Source: Arthrobacter sp. PvP023
GTDB taxonomy: Bacteria; Actinomycetota; Actinomycetes; Actinomycetales; Micrococcaceae
Assembly (NCBI RefSeq): GCF_017832975.1
Contig: NZ_JAFIBI010000001.1
Span: 992,001-1,056,000 of the forward strand
DNA length: 64,000 bases
Direction: 5' to 3'
Each line of letters starts with the position of its first letter. The first letter of the stretch is position 1. Under the pieces are notes generated by a model. It was not told the DNA's origin, made no database searches, and saw only the letters and a list, made by a program, of their open reading frames with translations. Shown piece after piece: positions 26,238-34,088 of this stretch. The translations under genes were made by a program, and so were the position numbers.

Positions 26238-26991
26238 GACGCCCTAGGGCCGCTTCAAGCCGGCCGCCCCACTTCAGGGCCGCAGCGGCAATTTCTTCGC
26301 ACTTCGGCTCCAGCCGCGCCTTTGATCCGACCACCTGCAACGCGGCAATGGTCTCGCCGCGGAAGTCGCGCACGGGAACGGCCACGGAGTACAGGTGAGG
26401 CTCCGCCTCTTCATCCACCACGGAATATCCGCGCTCCCGGGCCCCGGCCAGGCGGGCAAGGAAGTCGTCAATATCGGCGGGAGTATTGGGGCCATGGCGC
26501 ACGAATTCGGTATGGCTGAAGACGGCCCGGACCTCGGCGTCGCTGGAGTCCCACAGCAGCGCCTGGCCGGCGTCGCTGCAGTACGCGGGATAGGGCCGGC
26601 CGATCCACGAGCCCACCATCGTGCTGTTGGGCGGGACATGCTCGCCGATGGTTACGGTGCTGTCCCCGTTGAGGACGCCCAGGAAGCAGCCTTCGCCGGT
26701 AACCTCGACCAGCCCCTCCAGCGCCGTCAATCCCTCGGTGCGGAGCCTTTGCTCAGTGAGTAACTGCGCATCCGTGTAGAGGCTCCAGTCCAGCGAATAC
26801 TCCCGGTGCCCGCCACGGAGCAGGAAGTTCTCCTGCTGGGCGGCCTTCAGCCCGCGGGAGATCTGGCTGCGGTCCTTGCCGAGATCTGCGGCGATGTCCC
26901 CGACAGTCGCGCCCCGCGCCCCGCCCTTGTGACGGGACCCGACGGCGAAGACGACTTGCATTCCGCGGCCCATGCTGGAGATCTTCGACAT
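26230..26991 (-). CDS. IclR family transcriptional regulator
   Basis: This 253-residue protein has a helix-turn-helix (ATVGDIAADLGKDRSQISRG) and the IclR effector domain (YCSDAGQALLW, SVAVPVRDFRGETIAAL). Its 3' end overlaps that of the convergent IclR gene by 8 bases. The two proteins share the same architecture and several identical motif words, so they may descend from a duplication. Given its place, it could control the cyclase-flavin monooxygenase genes that follow. Confidence 0.88.
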   Translation of the reverse strand: MSKISSMGRGMQVVFAVGSRHKGGARGATVGDIAADLGKDRSQISRGLKAAQQENFLLRGGHREYSLDWSLYTDAQLLTEQRLRTEGLTALEGLVEVTGEGCFLGVLNGDSTVTIGEHVPPNSTMVGSWIGRPYPAYCSDAGQALLWDSSDAEVRAVFSHTEFVRHGPNTPADIDDFLARLAGARERGYSVVDEEAEPHLYSVAVPVRDFRGETIAALQVVGSKARLEPKCEEIAAAALKWGGRLEAALGRPS

Positions 26992-27035
26992 GGATCCGAT
27001 CTTAGTTCCTGGCGCCGGAGGGAAGGGGGTTGCCT

Positions 27036-27785
27036 TCAGTGGATCGCGAAGACCCGGGCCGGGAATCCACTTCCGCCTTGCGGCTTCGGCCAGGTAGCCA
27101 CCAGTACAGCCCCTGATTCGGGCAGGCCGTCCAGATTGGCGAGCAACTCTATCTGCCAGCAGTCCCGGGCAAGGATGTACGTTTCCAGGCTGAAATCCTG
27201 GTTCGACGTCGCCTTGCCCGGGTCCGTGTCGGTCTGCTCGTGGCCGATCGCCGTGATGTTCCGCTCGCCGACCAGGAAGGACAGCACCTCAAGGGACCAG
27301 CCCGGGGTGTGGCTGACGCCGTCGGGACCCCGGTTCGCCATGGCCTCCGGGTCCGGCCAGCGGCTGCTCCAGCCGGTCCGGAGCGCCACGAACGCGCCCG
27401 CCGGAATCCTTCCGTTGCGCTCCTCCCATGCGCTGACGTCATCCAGCGTGGGTGTCGCGTCAGCGTCACCCGCGGCCCGCGCGCTGATGTCCAGCACCAC
27501 CAGGGGCAGCACCATCTCATCCACCGGGATGTTGTCCAGCGTGCGCCCGCCCCGGATAAAGTGCGACGGCGGGTCGACGTGGGTGCCCCACTGGCCGACG
27601 ATGGAGTAGACGTGTGCCGTGAAGCCGTCGCCGTTTTCCAGGTCGAAAAGAGCCGTCCTGCGTTCGTCCGGAAAAGCAGGGAAGTGTGGCTGGCCGGGGT
27701 GGAAGGCGTGCGTCAGATCGGTGAACGACCGGCCGGACAGCAACGACTGGAATCCTTCCCAGAGCCCGGTGGCCTGGACTGTCAT
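27036..27785 (-). CDS. Cyclase-family metal-dependent hydrolase (kynurenine formamidase/isatin hydrolase fold)
   Basis: This 249-residue protein belongs to the PF04199 cyclase family. Its metal-site segment reads GQWGTHVDPPSHF near residue 65. The usual motif is H-x-G-T-H-x-D-x-P-x-H, so the first His is Gln here. A later GHEQTDTDPG matches the conserved tail motif. Relatives hydrolyse cyclic or N-formyl amides with Mn or Zn. The ATG overlaps the stop of the 148-residue gene upstream (ATGA), so the two are coupled. The nearby flavin monooxygenase suggests opening of an oxidised heterocycle or amide. Confidence 0.88.
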   Translation of the reverse strand: MTVQATGLWEGFQSLLSGRSFTDLTHAFHPGQPHFPAFPDERRTALFDLENGDGFTAHVYSIVGQWGTHVDPPSHFIRGGRTLDNIPVDEMVLPLVVLDISARAAGDADATPTLDDVSAWEERNGRIPAGAFVALRTGWSSRWPDPEAMANRGPDGVSHTPGWSLEVLSFLVGERNITAIGHEQTDTDPGKATSNQDFSLETYILARDCWQIELLANLDGLPESGAVLVATWPKPQGGSGFPARVFAIH

Positions 27786-28228
27786 GACGCCCGCCCCAGT
27801 GCCGGACGAACAGACGCTGCCGTGGAAACCCGGACCGGCTCGGAAAGTTCGATGACCGGCACCTCCCACGGGTGAACTTCGATCATGCGCTCCACGAGCC
27901 GGCTGACGGCTTCGTCGGACAGGTCGGCGTCCAGATACGTGGTCAGGACAAAGGTGGGCGAAAAGGTTCTTTCATCTGCGCGGCCGAAGGTGGGATTTGC
28001 TCCGGCCGAGGCCGTGAACCCCTCGAATCCGAGGCTCGATTCGAAGACATGCCGGTAGTTCCCGAAGTCCCCGAGATCCGGGCAGGACTCCAGTGTGTCG
28101 AAAAGTGACGAGAGGCCCGGGTCCGCCTTCAGGACCTCCAGGTCACCCTCCACCAGCCGCCTCAGGGAACCAGCGCCAATGGGCCAGTGGACGCGGAGTT
28201 TGCGCACACTTTTCATTCCAATATCCAT
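27782..28228 (-). CDS. Hypothetical 148-residue protein coupled to cyclase gene
   Basis: I do not recognise a named family. The protein begins MDIGMKSVRKLRVHWPIGAG, has a Gly/Asn-rich middle (SCPDLGDFGNYRHVFES) and a C-terminal half that reads as alternating strands and helices, ending HPWEVPVIEL. That last motif recalls the HPYEVPEI of CutA and NIF3-like ferredoxin folds, so a small alpha/beta oligomer is likely. ATGA coupling to the cyclase and divergence from the flavin monooxygenase suggest a dedicated partner or subunit. An alternative start is the ATG four codons later. Confidence 0.72.
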   Translation of the reverse strand: MDIGMKSVRKLRVHWPIGAGSLRRLVEGDLEVLKADPGLSSLFDTLESCPDLGDFGNYRHVFESSLGFEGFTASAGANPTFGRADERTFSPTFVLTTYLDADLSDEAVSRLVERMIEVHPWEVPVIELSEPVRVSTAASVRPALGRAS

Positions 28229-28312
28229 GCCTTGATGCCTCTTCCTTCGATCGTCAGGAGCCGTCCGTGCGGCTTTTGAATCATCCTGACAGACTGTGAT
28301 GAGCAGCACAAG

Positions 28313-28330
28313 CATATTTACTTGTATATG
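28313..28330. promoter_or_regulatory. Candidate operator in divergent promoter
   Basis: CATAT (28313-28317) and ATATG (28326-28330) form a dyad with an 8-base spacer in an A/T-rich patch between the cyclase operon and the monooxygenase gene. It fits a GntR or IclR site; this is inference only. Confidence 0.35.
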
Positions 28331-28369
28331 ATGCACATAGCTTGACATTGTCCCGTCCACGAAAGCGAA

Positions 28370-29755
28370 GTGATTCCCTTGAGCACCCCTGCCGCCCCGC
28401 TGCTTTTCGCCCTCTACGAACAGGCAAGCGTCGGTTGCGGCGGTGCCCCGAGCCTGTGGACGCACCCGTTGGATGACCGCCTGGGGGTAAATTCCCTGGA
28501 CCGCTGGCGGGATGTGGCAGTGACTGCGGAACAGGCCAACCTTGATGCGCTGTTCTTCGCCGACGTGCTGGGCCTCTACGACGTCTACGGCGGATCTGCC
28601 GACGCCGCCCTCGGCTGGGCCGTGGAAGCGCCGGCGAATGACCCGTTCATCTACGTCCCTGCCCTGGCGGCGCTGACGGAGCGGCTGTCTTTCGTCATCA
28701 CGGCCTCGACCACCTATGAGCACCCGTTCTCCCTGGCCCGGCGCTTCGGCACCCTGGACCACCTCAGCAACGGCCGGATCGGCTGGAACATCGTCACGTC
28801 CTACCTTTCCAGTGCGGCCAGGAACTTCGGTATGGACGAGATGCTCAAGCACGCTGACCGGTACGGCCGCGCCGATGAGTTCATGGATGTGTTCTACAAA
28901 CTGCTGGAAGGCAGCTGGGCGGGCGACGCCGTCGTCGGCAGCAAGAGCGAAAAGGTGTACGCGCGTCCCGGTTCCGTCCAGCCGATCAATCACGACGGCG
29001 AGCATTTCCGCGTGGACGGACCGTCCTTGACCTCGCCGTCGCCGCAGCGGACCCCCACCCTGTTCCAAGCGGGGTGGTCTCCCCGGGGCCGCGAATTCGC
29101 CGCCAAGCATGCCGAAGTGATCCTGCTGCCCAAGAAGGACCCGCAGGAAATCGCAACGGGGCTGGCGGACATCAACCGCAGGGCGCTGGAGGGCGGCCGT
29201 CCCGCCGGCGAGGTCCGTTCCATGGCGCTCGCCCGGATCATCACCGCGCCCACGGCGATCGAAGCGCAGGAAAAGTACGAGGAACTGCAGCGCAACTACC
29301 ACCTGGAGGCGCAGCTGGTCAGCTATGCCGGCGACACCGGGATCGACCTCAGCAAGTACGCCGACGACGAGCCGCTGGCCACGGCGTCCAACGGACTCAC
29401 CTCCTACGTGGTCAAGGGGGCGCCGCAGGACCGGCCGCTGACCGCGGGGGACGTGCGGCGCAAATTCTCCGAGGTCACGCGCGGAACGGACCTGCTGTTC
29501 ATCGGCACGCCGGAGGATGTCGCCTCGCAGATCCAGGAACACTCGGCGGCGTCGGGGCTGGATGGCTACATGATCAACCCGCTGGTCAGCCCGGGTTCCC
29601 TGAACGACTTCGCCGAACTGGTGGTGCCGGAGCTTGCCAAGAGGGGGCTCTACGACACGGAACCGAAGAAGGGTACGCTGCGCTCCCGGCTCCGAACCGA
29701 CGGTGCGGACCTGATGGCGGGCACGGCTTACGGGGCCGGATTCCGCCAGCGTTAA
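28370..29755 (+). CDS. NtaA/SnaA/DszA-type flavin-dependent monooxygenase
   Basis: This 461-residue bacterial-luciferase-like enzyme has the class C monooxygenase length. Features include an N-terminal ANLDALFFADVLGLYD strand, ITASTTYEHPFSLARRFGTLD, SNGRIGWNIVTS and LFQAGWSPRGREFA. All are typical of NtaA, EmoA, DszA and SnaA, which use reduced FMN from a separate reductase to hydroxylate or cleave substrates such as nitrilotriacetate or sulfones. No flavin reductase is adjacent. The start is GTG 28370 (TTG 28379 is possible). It is divergent from the cyclase pair, which may act on its product. Confidence 0.9.
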   Translation: MIPLSTPAAPLLFALYEQASVGCGGAPSLWTHPLDDRLGVNSLDRWRDVAVTAEQANLDALFFADVLGLYDVYGGSADAALGWAVEAPANDPFIYVPALAALTERLSFVITASTTYEHPFSLARRFGTLDHLSNGRIGWNIVTSYLSSAARNFGMDEMLKHADRYGRADEFMDVFYKLLEGSWAGDAVVGSKSEKVYARPGSVQPINHDGEHFRVDGPSLTSPSPQRTPTLFQAGWSPRGREFAAKHAEVILLPKKDPQEIATGLADINRRALEGGRPAGEVRSMALARIITAPTAIEAQEKYEELQRNYHLEAQLVSYAGDTGIDLSKYADDEPLATASNGLTSYVVKGAPQDRPLTAGDVRRKFSEVTRGTDLLFIGTPEDVASQIQEHSAASGLDGYMINPLVSPGSLNDFAELVVPELAKRGLYDTEPKKGTLRSRLRTDGADLMAGTAYGAGFRQR

Positions 29756-29776
29756 CCCGTTGACAGCGCTAACCCA

Positions 29777-29825
29777 TTGACACCCGGACACGACAGTCAT
29801 AATCTACAACCAAATGGTTGTAGAT
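29777..29825 (+). promoter_or_regulatory. Promoter and palindromic operator of the ArsR-SRPBCC operon
   Basis: TTGACA (29777-29782) is followed after 17 bases by TAATCT (29800-29805). A perfect 10-bp inverted repeat, ATCTACAACC-AAAT-GGTTGTAGAT (29802-29825), covers the -10 and the ATG at 29814. The transcript would start at or near the ATG, so it is probably leaderless. The palindrome is an ideal autorepression site for the ArsR protein. Confidence 0.75.
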
Positions 29826-30146
29826 CAGTTGAGTGATGCCGACGTTGACCGCCTGTTCCAAGCACTTGCGGATACCACCCGCCGGGACATCGTCCGGCGG
29901 GTGGCCGTTGCGGATTATTCCGTTTCGGGGCTGGCTGCGCTCTACGCCATGAGCTTCGCCGCCGTACAGAAGCACGTGGCGGTGTTGGAGCGCGCTTCCC
30001 TGGTCACCAAGGAGAAGCGCGGAAGGGAGCAGATCGTGCGGGGTAACCGTGAAGCCCTGCAGAAAGCCCGCCGGCTGCTTGACGAGTATGAAGCGATCTG
30101 GCGGCAGCGCGCCGAGCGGATCGCAGACATTCTGGCTGAAGGATAG
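29814..30146 (+). CDS. ArsR family winged-helix regulator
   Basis: This 110-residue protein is a compact ArsR-type winged helix: LFQALADTTRRDIVRRV, then the recognition helix region YAMSFAAVQKHVAVLERASLV and the wing. It lacks the cysteine pairs of metal sensors. It belongs to the subgroup paired with SRPBCC-domain genes, in which the regulator represses both genes. Its start codon lies inside a 10-bp palindrome and has no ribosome site, consistent with leaderless translation. The SRPBCC gene follows after 12 bases. Confidence 0.93.
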   Translation: MVVDQLSDADVDRLFQALADTTRRDIVRRVAVADYSVSGLAALYAMSFAAVQKHVAVLERASLVTKEKRGREQIVRGNREALQKARRLLDEYEAIWRQRAERIADILAEG

Positions 30147-30158
30147 GAAGGTTGCGCA

Positions 30159-30656
30159 ATGCCTGTTATCAGTTCCACCAAGAATCTCGAGGCCCTCAGC
30201 CTGACCCTCGTGGCGGAGTTCGACGCCGGCGTCGAGCGTGTCTGGCAGATCTGGGAAGACCCGCGCCAGCTGGAGCGCTGGTGGGGCCCGCCCGCCTATC
30301 CGGCCACGTTTGAACGGTTCGACTTCCAGCCCGGTGGTAAGGCCGGCTATTACATGACCACACCCGAAGGCGAGAAGCCCCGCGGCTGGTGGAAATTCAC
30401 CACAATCCAGGCACCGAACCAGCTGGAGTTCGACGACGGTTTTGCCGACGAAAACGGCGACCACGTTGAAGCCATGGGGATCGCCCACGCCACCGTCACC
30501 CTCGAGGACCTCGGCGGACGCACCCGCATGACCATTAGGTCCACCTTCGAGTCCGAAGAGCAGATGCAGCAGATGGTGGAGATGGGTATGGAGGAAGGCC
30601 TGAAGGAGGCAGCCGGGCAGATCGATGCCCTCCTTGCCGAGCGCTCCCACGCCTAG
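30159..30656 (+). CDS. SRPBCC / AHSA1 domain protein
   Basis: This 165-residue protein has the AHSA1-type START-like fold: FDAGVERVWQIWEDPRQLERWWGP near residue 21, GGKAGYYMTTPEG and TIRSTFESEEQMQQM near the end. The fold makes a deep hydrophobic pocket that binds lipids or aromatic compounds. In many actinobacteria it follows an ArsR gene and may work as a ligand-responsive partner. GGAAGG precedes the ATG. A copy of the conserved hairpin lies 45 bases after the stop. Confidence 0.92.
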   Translation: MPVISSTKNLEALSLTLVAEFDAGVERVWQIWEDPRQLERWWGPPAYPATFERFDFQPGGKAGYYMTTPEGEKPRGWWKFTTIQAPNQLEFDDGFADENGDHVEAMGIAHATVTLEDLGGRTRMTIRSTFESEEQMQQMVEMGMEEGLKEAAGQIDALLAERSHA

Positions 30657-30700
30657 TGGCCCTCCGGACCATCGCTGACGGAATACTCCGAAAACCCAAA

Positions 30701-30735
30701 GCGGACGACGGCGGGAGAATCCCGCCGTCGTCCGC
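30701..30735. terminator. GACGGCGGGA-family hairpin, copy 5
   Basis: GCGGACGACGGCGGGA pairs perfectly with TCCCGCCGTCGTCCGC (16 bp) around GAA. It lies between the convergent ends at 30656 and 30776. Confidence 0.85.
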
Positions 30736-30775
30736 CTTGCGTTGTGTTGAGCCTGAGTTAGCAGGCTGCGGCTTA

Positions 30776-30973
30776 CTAGACTGCGGCGCCCTGGGCGGCG
30801 CTGCGGTTCAGGCTCACCGTGAAGGTGTTCGGCCCGCTGAGGGTGACTGCAACATCGTTCCGGTGGGCATTGGCCTTCGTGGAAATGTCGTGCACCAGGG
30901 CGTCCAGTGTGTGGTCGATCGCGGAGCGGTCCCAGATCTTAAGGGTCACGGAGTGATTGGTTTCGAACGTCAT
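30776..30973 (-). CDS. Small hypothetical protein
   Basis: This 65-residue protein begins MTFETNHSVTLKIWDRSAID and continues with a helix and a beta strand (NDVAVTLSGPNTFTVSLN). I do not recognise it. GAGG lies 10 bases before ATG 30973; an ATG five codons upstream is possible. The clear amphipathic pattern and the terminator after its stop favour a real gene. Confidence 0.55.
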   Translation of the reverse strand: MTFETNHSVTLKIWDRSAIDHTLDALVHDISTKANAHRNDVAVTLSGPNTFTVSLNRSAAQGAAV

Positions 30974-31311
30974 TATTCGGTGCCTCATTCATCAATTTGG
31001 TCATGGGCTTCGCGTCGGCGCGGAGCCCGGGACGGGTCTATCCGTGAACGCTCAGAGGCCTTGCGCAGCTCGGCGAGCTCACTGGTTTGGCCTCGTTGCG
31101 TCCACCAGGTTGGGTCGTTCTAAGCCGCTGCATTCCCTGCGCCTCAGCGCGGAAACAAGGGCTGGTGAGGCTGTGAAATCGCATTCTCAGCCGTCCTTTC
31201 CATGATGCACGGAGGGGCGGCGACGGCTCAAGCCAGGATCCGTTCATTGCGCGTGAGACTCATCACAAGCCTGCTCGCGCGGCCGCTCCTGGACCGGTCC
31301 CACGCATTTCC
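30974..31311. other. Gene-free stretch
   Basis: These 338 bases between the small protein gene and the DUF2306 promoter hold only short frames without ribosome sites. I see no RNA gene or strong hairpin. Confidence 0.5.
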
Positions 31312-31368
31312 TTGACAAGTGTACGGCGTACACCTATCGTCTCTCCCAAGAGGTGTACGCCGTATACC
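31312..31368 (+). promoter_or_regulatory. Promoter with two palindromic operators upstream of DUF2306 gene
   Basis: TTGACA (31312-31317) and TATCGT (31335-31340) are 17 bases apart. The spacer contains the perfect dyad GTGTACG-G-CGTACAC (31319-31333). A second near-copy, GGTGTACG-C-CGTATACC (31352-31368), follows the -10. Both are continued by CTATC. This is a typical TetR/QacR-style layout, but no TetR gene is adjacent. Confidence 0.7.
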
Positions 31369-31389
31369 TATCCCGCGAAGGGCCCGGCC

Positions 31390-32097
31390 ATGTCAACTGA
31401 AACCATCACTCCCGCCGCTACGTCTGTCCGGCGCCCCCGGCTCCGCTGGCCGGTGCCCGCCGGCCTTATCCTGCTCAGCCTCATTCCGGTGATTTTCGGG
31501 GCACTCCGGCTGGCCGAGCTGTCGTCCGGTGCAGCGGTGACGCCGCAGAACGCACGCTTCTTCGCGTCTCCCGTCCCCGTGGTGACGCACATTGTCAGCG
31601 TCACCGTCTACTCCCTGCTCGGAGCGTTCCAATTCGTTCCATCGCTCCGCGGCAGGCGCGGCTGGCACCGCATTGCCGGACGCGTCCTCATTCCGGCCGG
31701 CCTGCTCGCAGCTCTCTCCGGACTGTGGATGTCCGTCTTCTACCCCCTCCCGGACGGCTACACCGATGTCCCGCTGCGGCTGTTCTTCGGCTCGGCCATG
31801 CTGGTAAGCATCGTCCTGGGGATCCTCGCCATCAGGCGCCGGGATTTCGCGGGACACAGCGCCTGGATGACGCGTGCCTATGCAATCGCCGTCGGCGCAG
31901 GAACACAGGCCCTTGTAGGTATTGCGTGGCTGCTTCTGGCCGGCCCCAGCGATGCGCCCACGCGGGCAGTGCTGCTGGGAGCGGGGTGGCTGATCAACGT
32001 GGCGGTGGCCGAGTACGTCATCCACCGCCGCGCCCGGCGGGCGGCGGGCGGAGTCCGCCAGCCGGTCAGTACGCCTTCACCCGCTGTTCCACGATGA
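31390..32097 (+). CDS. DUF2306 family membrane protein
   Basis: This 235-residue protein has about six membrane helices. The family motif GRRGWHRIAGRVLIPAGLLAALSG is near residue 95, with RRRDFAGHSAWMTRAYAI later. These His/Arg motifs in helices resemble cytochrome-b561-like membrane proteins, but no function is known. ATG 31390 follows GAAGGG. Its 3' end overlaps the convergent ThDP-enzyme gene by 32 bases. Expression appears tightly controlled by the two palindromes upstream. Confidence 0.85.
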   Translation: MSTETITPAATSVRRPRLRWPVPAGLILLSLIPVIFGALRLAELSSGAAVTPQNARFFASPVPVVTHIVSVTVYSLLGAFQFVPSLRGRRGWHRIAGRVLIPAGLLAALSGLWMSVFYPLPDGYTDVPLRLFFGSAMLVSIVLGILAIRRRDFAGHSAWMTRAYAIAVGAGTQALVGIAWLLLAGPSDAPTRAVLLGAGWLINVAVAEYVIHRRARRAAGGVRQPVSTPSPAVPR

Positions 32098-33841
32098 GGT
32101 GAACGAGCGCGAACGTCCCGTCCCGGTCGATGGCCCGGAACGCGGCGTCGAGGGCGGCCGGGACGCCCTCGTCACGGGTGACGGTGACGCCGAACCCGCC
32201 AAACGCTTTGGCCATGAGGCCGAAATCGGGGTTCTTCAGCTGCGTGCCCGACACCCGGGACGGGTAGTGGCGTTCCTGGTGGGTGCGGATCGTGCCGTAT
32301 TCCTGGTTGTCCATCACGATGATGAGCGGCGTGGCCCCGTACTGGGCTGCCGTCGCCAACTCCTGCCCGTTCATCAAGAACTCGCCGTCGCCCGCGATGG
32401 TCACCACCCGGCGCTGCGGACTGGCCAGCGAGGCGGCGATGGCGGACGGGATGGAGTAGCCCATGGAGCCGTTCCTGGCGCTGATCATGGAGGCGTAACG
32501 GCGGGTGGGGAAGTAGCGGTGCGCCCAGTTGGTGTGCTCGCCTGCCCCGAACGTCACCATGGCATCCTCAGGCAGCCGGGGGACGAGGTTGGCCATCAGC
32601 GTGTCCATCCGGGCGGGCCCTTCAGCCGGCGCGGCCGGCGGCAGGGCGGCAAAGGAAGTCTGTTCGGAGCGCATCCTTGCCGTCCAGGCCTTCCACTCAT
32701 CCTTGACGGGCAGGTCGATGCCCAGCAGGTCGCGGACGAAGGCATCCGGTTTGGCAACGATCTGCCGTGAGACGGGCCCCGACCGGCCGCGCAGTGAGGG
32801 GTCGATGGTCACCAGGAAGTTCTGCTTGTTCCAGTCCTGGCGGCAGACAAACCCGTCCGTAATCACGTCCCCGGGCACCGTCCCGACAAAGACGAGCAGG
32901 TCGGTTTCCTCCAGGAGGTCATACGTGGGGCGGGGGCGTCCGTAGCCGATCGGGCCCACGTAGGACGGCGAATCAAAGGAGACCGTACCCTGCGTGCGCC
33001 ATTCCGCAGCGGCCGGGATGTGGTGCTTTTCGAGCCAGCCGGTGAGCTGGCCCGCCGCCTCCTGGGTCCAGTCGTTGCCGCCGGTGACAAACAGCGGCTT
33101 CTTGGAAACAGCCAAGGCACTGCCGAGTGCTTCGGCATCCGTGGTGCTCATGCCGCCCGCAGCCACGGGGATGGTCGGGTGCAGCGCCGGATCGATCTGC
33201 TGCCGGATGATGTCCTCCGGCAGGCCAACGACGACGGGCCCAGGCCGCCCGCTCATCGCCGCAAACATGGCTTCCGCAACGATCTCGGACGCCCGCTCGG
33301 CGTGGTCCAGCACCATGACGCGCTTCGCCCCGGTGTCGAACCAGGCCTTGATGTCGAATTCCTGGAACGCTTCGCGGTCACGGTGCGCAAACGGAATGAG
33401 CCCCACGAAGAGCAGCATGGGGGTGGAGTCCTGCCAGGCGGTGTGGAGCCCCACATGGGCGTTGGCCGCCCCGGGGCCCCGGGTGACCATGGCTACCCCC
33501 GGACGCTGGTTCATCTTGCCGTCGGCCTCGGCCATGTACGCGGCGCCTCCTTCGTGCCGGCAGACCACTGTGTCGATGTCGGAGCCGTGCAGCCCGTCCA
33601 GCACGTCCAGGAAGCTTTCGCCGGGAACAACGTAGGCGCGTTCCACCCCGTGGGCCGCGAGGGAATCCACAATCACGTGCCCGGCGGATTTCAGGGTCCC
33701 GGAACCTGCCGTCCTGCCGCGGGGGTTTAGTGTTCCGGGGTCAGCCGAGGAGAGCGGCTGTACTGCGAGGTGATGGATGGCGCCGCCGTCGATGGGCCTG
33801 GTGTCGGTTGCTGTCATGGTGGATGCGGATTCCGTTGTCAT
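32066..33841 (-). CDS. Thiamine-diphosphate-dependent enzyme (acetolactate synthase-like)
   Basis: This 591-residue enzyme has the three-domain ThDP fold. The Pyr domain carries the catalytic Glu97 in VVCRHEGGAAYMAEA. A central domain follows, then the PP domain with the ThDP/Mg motif GDGEFLMNGQ followed by IIVMDN. About 45 residues precede the fold and look disordered. It is not beside ilvN or ilvC, so a role other than branched-chain synthesis is likely; the substrate is unknown. The start is ATG 33841 with a weak ribosome site; ATG 33817 is an alternative. Its end overlaps the DUF2306 gene. Confidence 0.88.
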   Translation of the reverse strand: MTTESASTMTATDTRPIDGGAIHHLAVQPLSSADPGTLNPRGRTAGSGTLKSAGHVIVDSLAAHGVERAYVVPGESFLDVLDGLHGSDIDTVVCRHEGGAAYMAEADGKMNQRPGVAMVTRGPGAANAHVGLHTAWQDSTPMLLFVGLIPFAHRDREAFQEFDIKAWFDTGAKRVMVLDHAERASEIVAEAMFAAMSGRPGPVVVGLPEDIIRQQIDPALHPTIPVAAGGMSTTDAEALGSALAVSKKPLFVTGGNDWTQEAAGQLTGWLEKHHIPAAAEWRTQGTVSFDSPSYVGPIGYGRPRPTYDLLEETDLLVFVGTVPGDVITDGFVCRQDWNKQNFLVTIDPSLRGRSGPVSRQIVAKPDAFVRDLLGIDLPVKDEWKAWTARMRSEQTSFAALPPAAPAEGPARMDTLMANLVPRLPEDAMVTFGAGEHTNWAHRYFPTRRYASMISARNGSMGYSIPSAIAASLASPQRRVVTIAGDGEFLMNGQELATAAQYGATPLIIVMDNQEYGTIRTHQERHYPSRVSGTQLKNPDFGLMAKAFGGFGVTVTRDEGVPAALDAAFRAIDRDGTFALVHLIVEQRVKAY

Positions 33842-33903
33842 CTCTGCTTGTCTTCTGGGGTTGGGTGTTGGTTTACGTGTGTTGGGTGGAGCGCCGGTGG
33901 CGC

Positions 33904-34017
33904 CTAGTCGGTTTCCGGCCCGGTACAGAAGAAGCAGCCGTCCTCGCAACTGTCCGTCGTCTGGTTTTCCGTTGACGCCCCGATGGGTTGGGGGCTTAGC
34001 AGGTCTTGTCGGTTCAT
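33904..34017 (-). CDS. Possible 37-residue Cys-containing leader peptide
   Basis: An ATG at 34017 opens a 37-codon frame ending with TAG, 62 bases before the ThDP-enzyme start on the same strand. The C-terminal part reads TTDSCEDGCFFCTGPETD, with three Cys in 8 residues. A short Cys-rich peptide before a gene can act as an attenuator. There is no clear ribosome site, and third-position GC is lower than in the neighbours, so it may be chance. Confidence 0.25.
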   Translation of the reverse strand: MNRQDLLSPQPIGASTENQTTDSCEDGCFFCTGPETD

Positions 34018-34088
34018 GGCGGGCTTTCGTCGGTTGTTGGTGGGGTCTGGGACTGCGGGGCCGGGGGAAAATGCGGGCGGGTGGTCGC

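Noticed and set aside
27782..29800. A 672-codon minus-strand frame opposite the flavin monooxygenase
   Set aside because: Only the last 148 codons look like protein and have their own ATG; the rest is the antisense of the monooxygenase gene.
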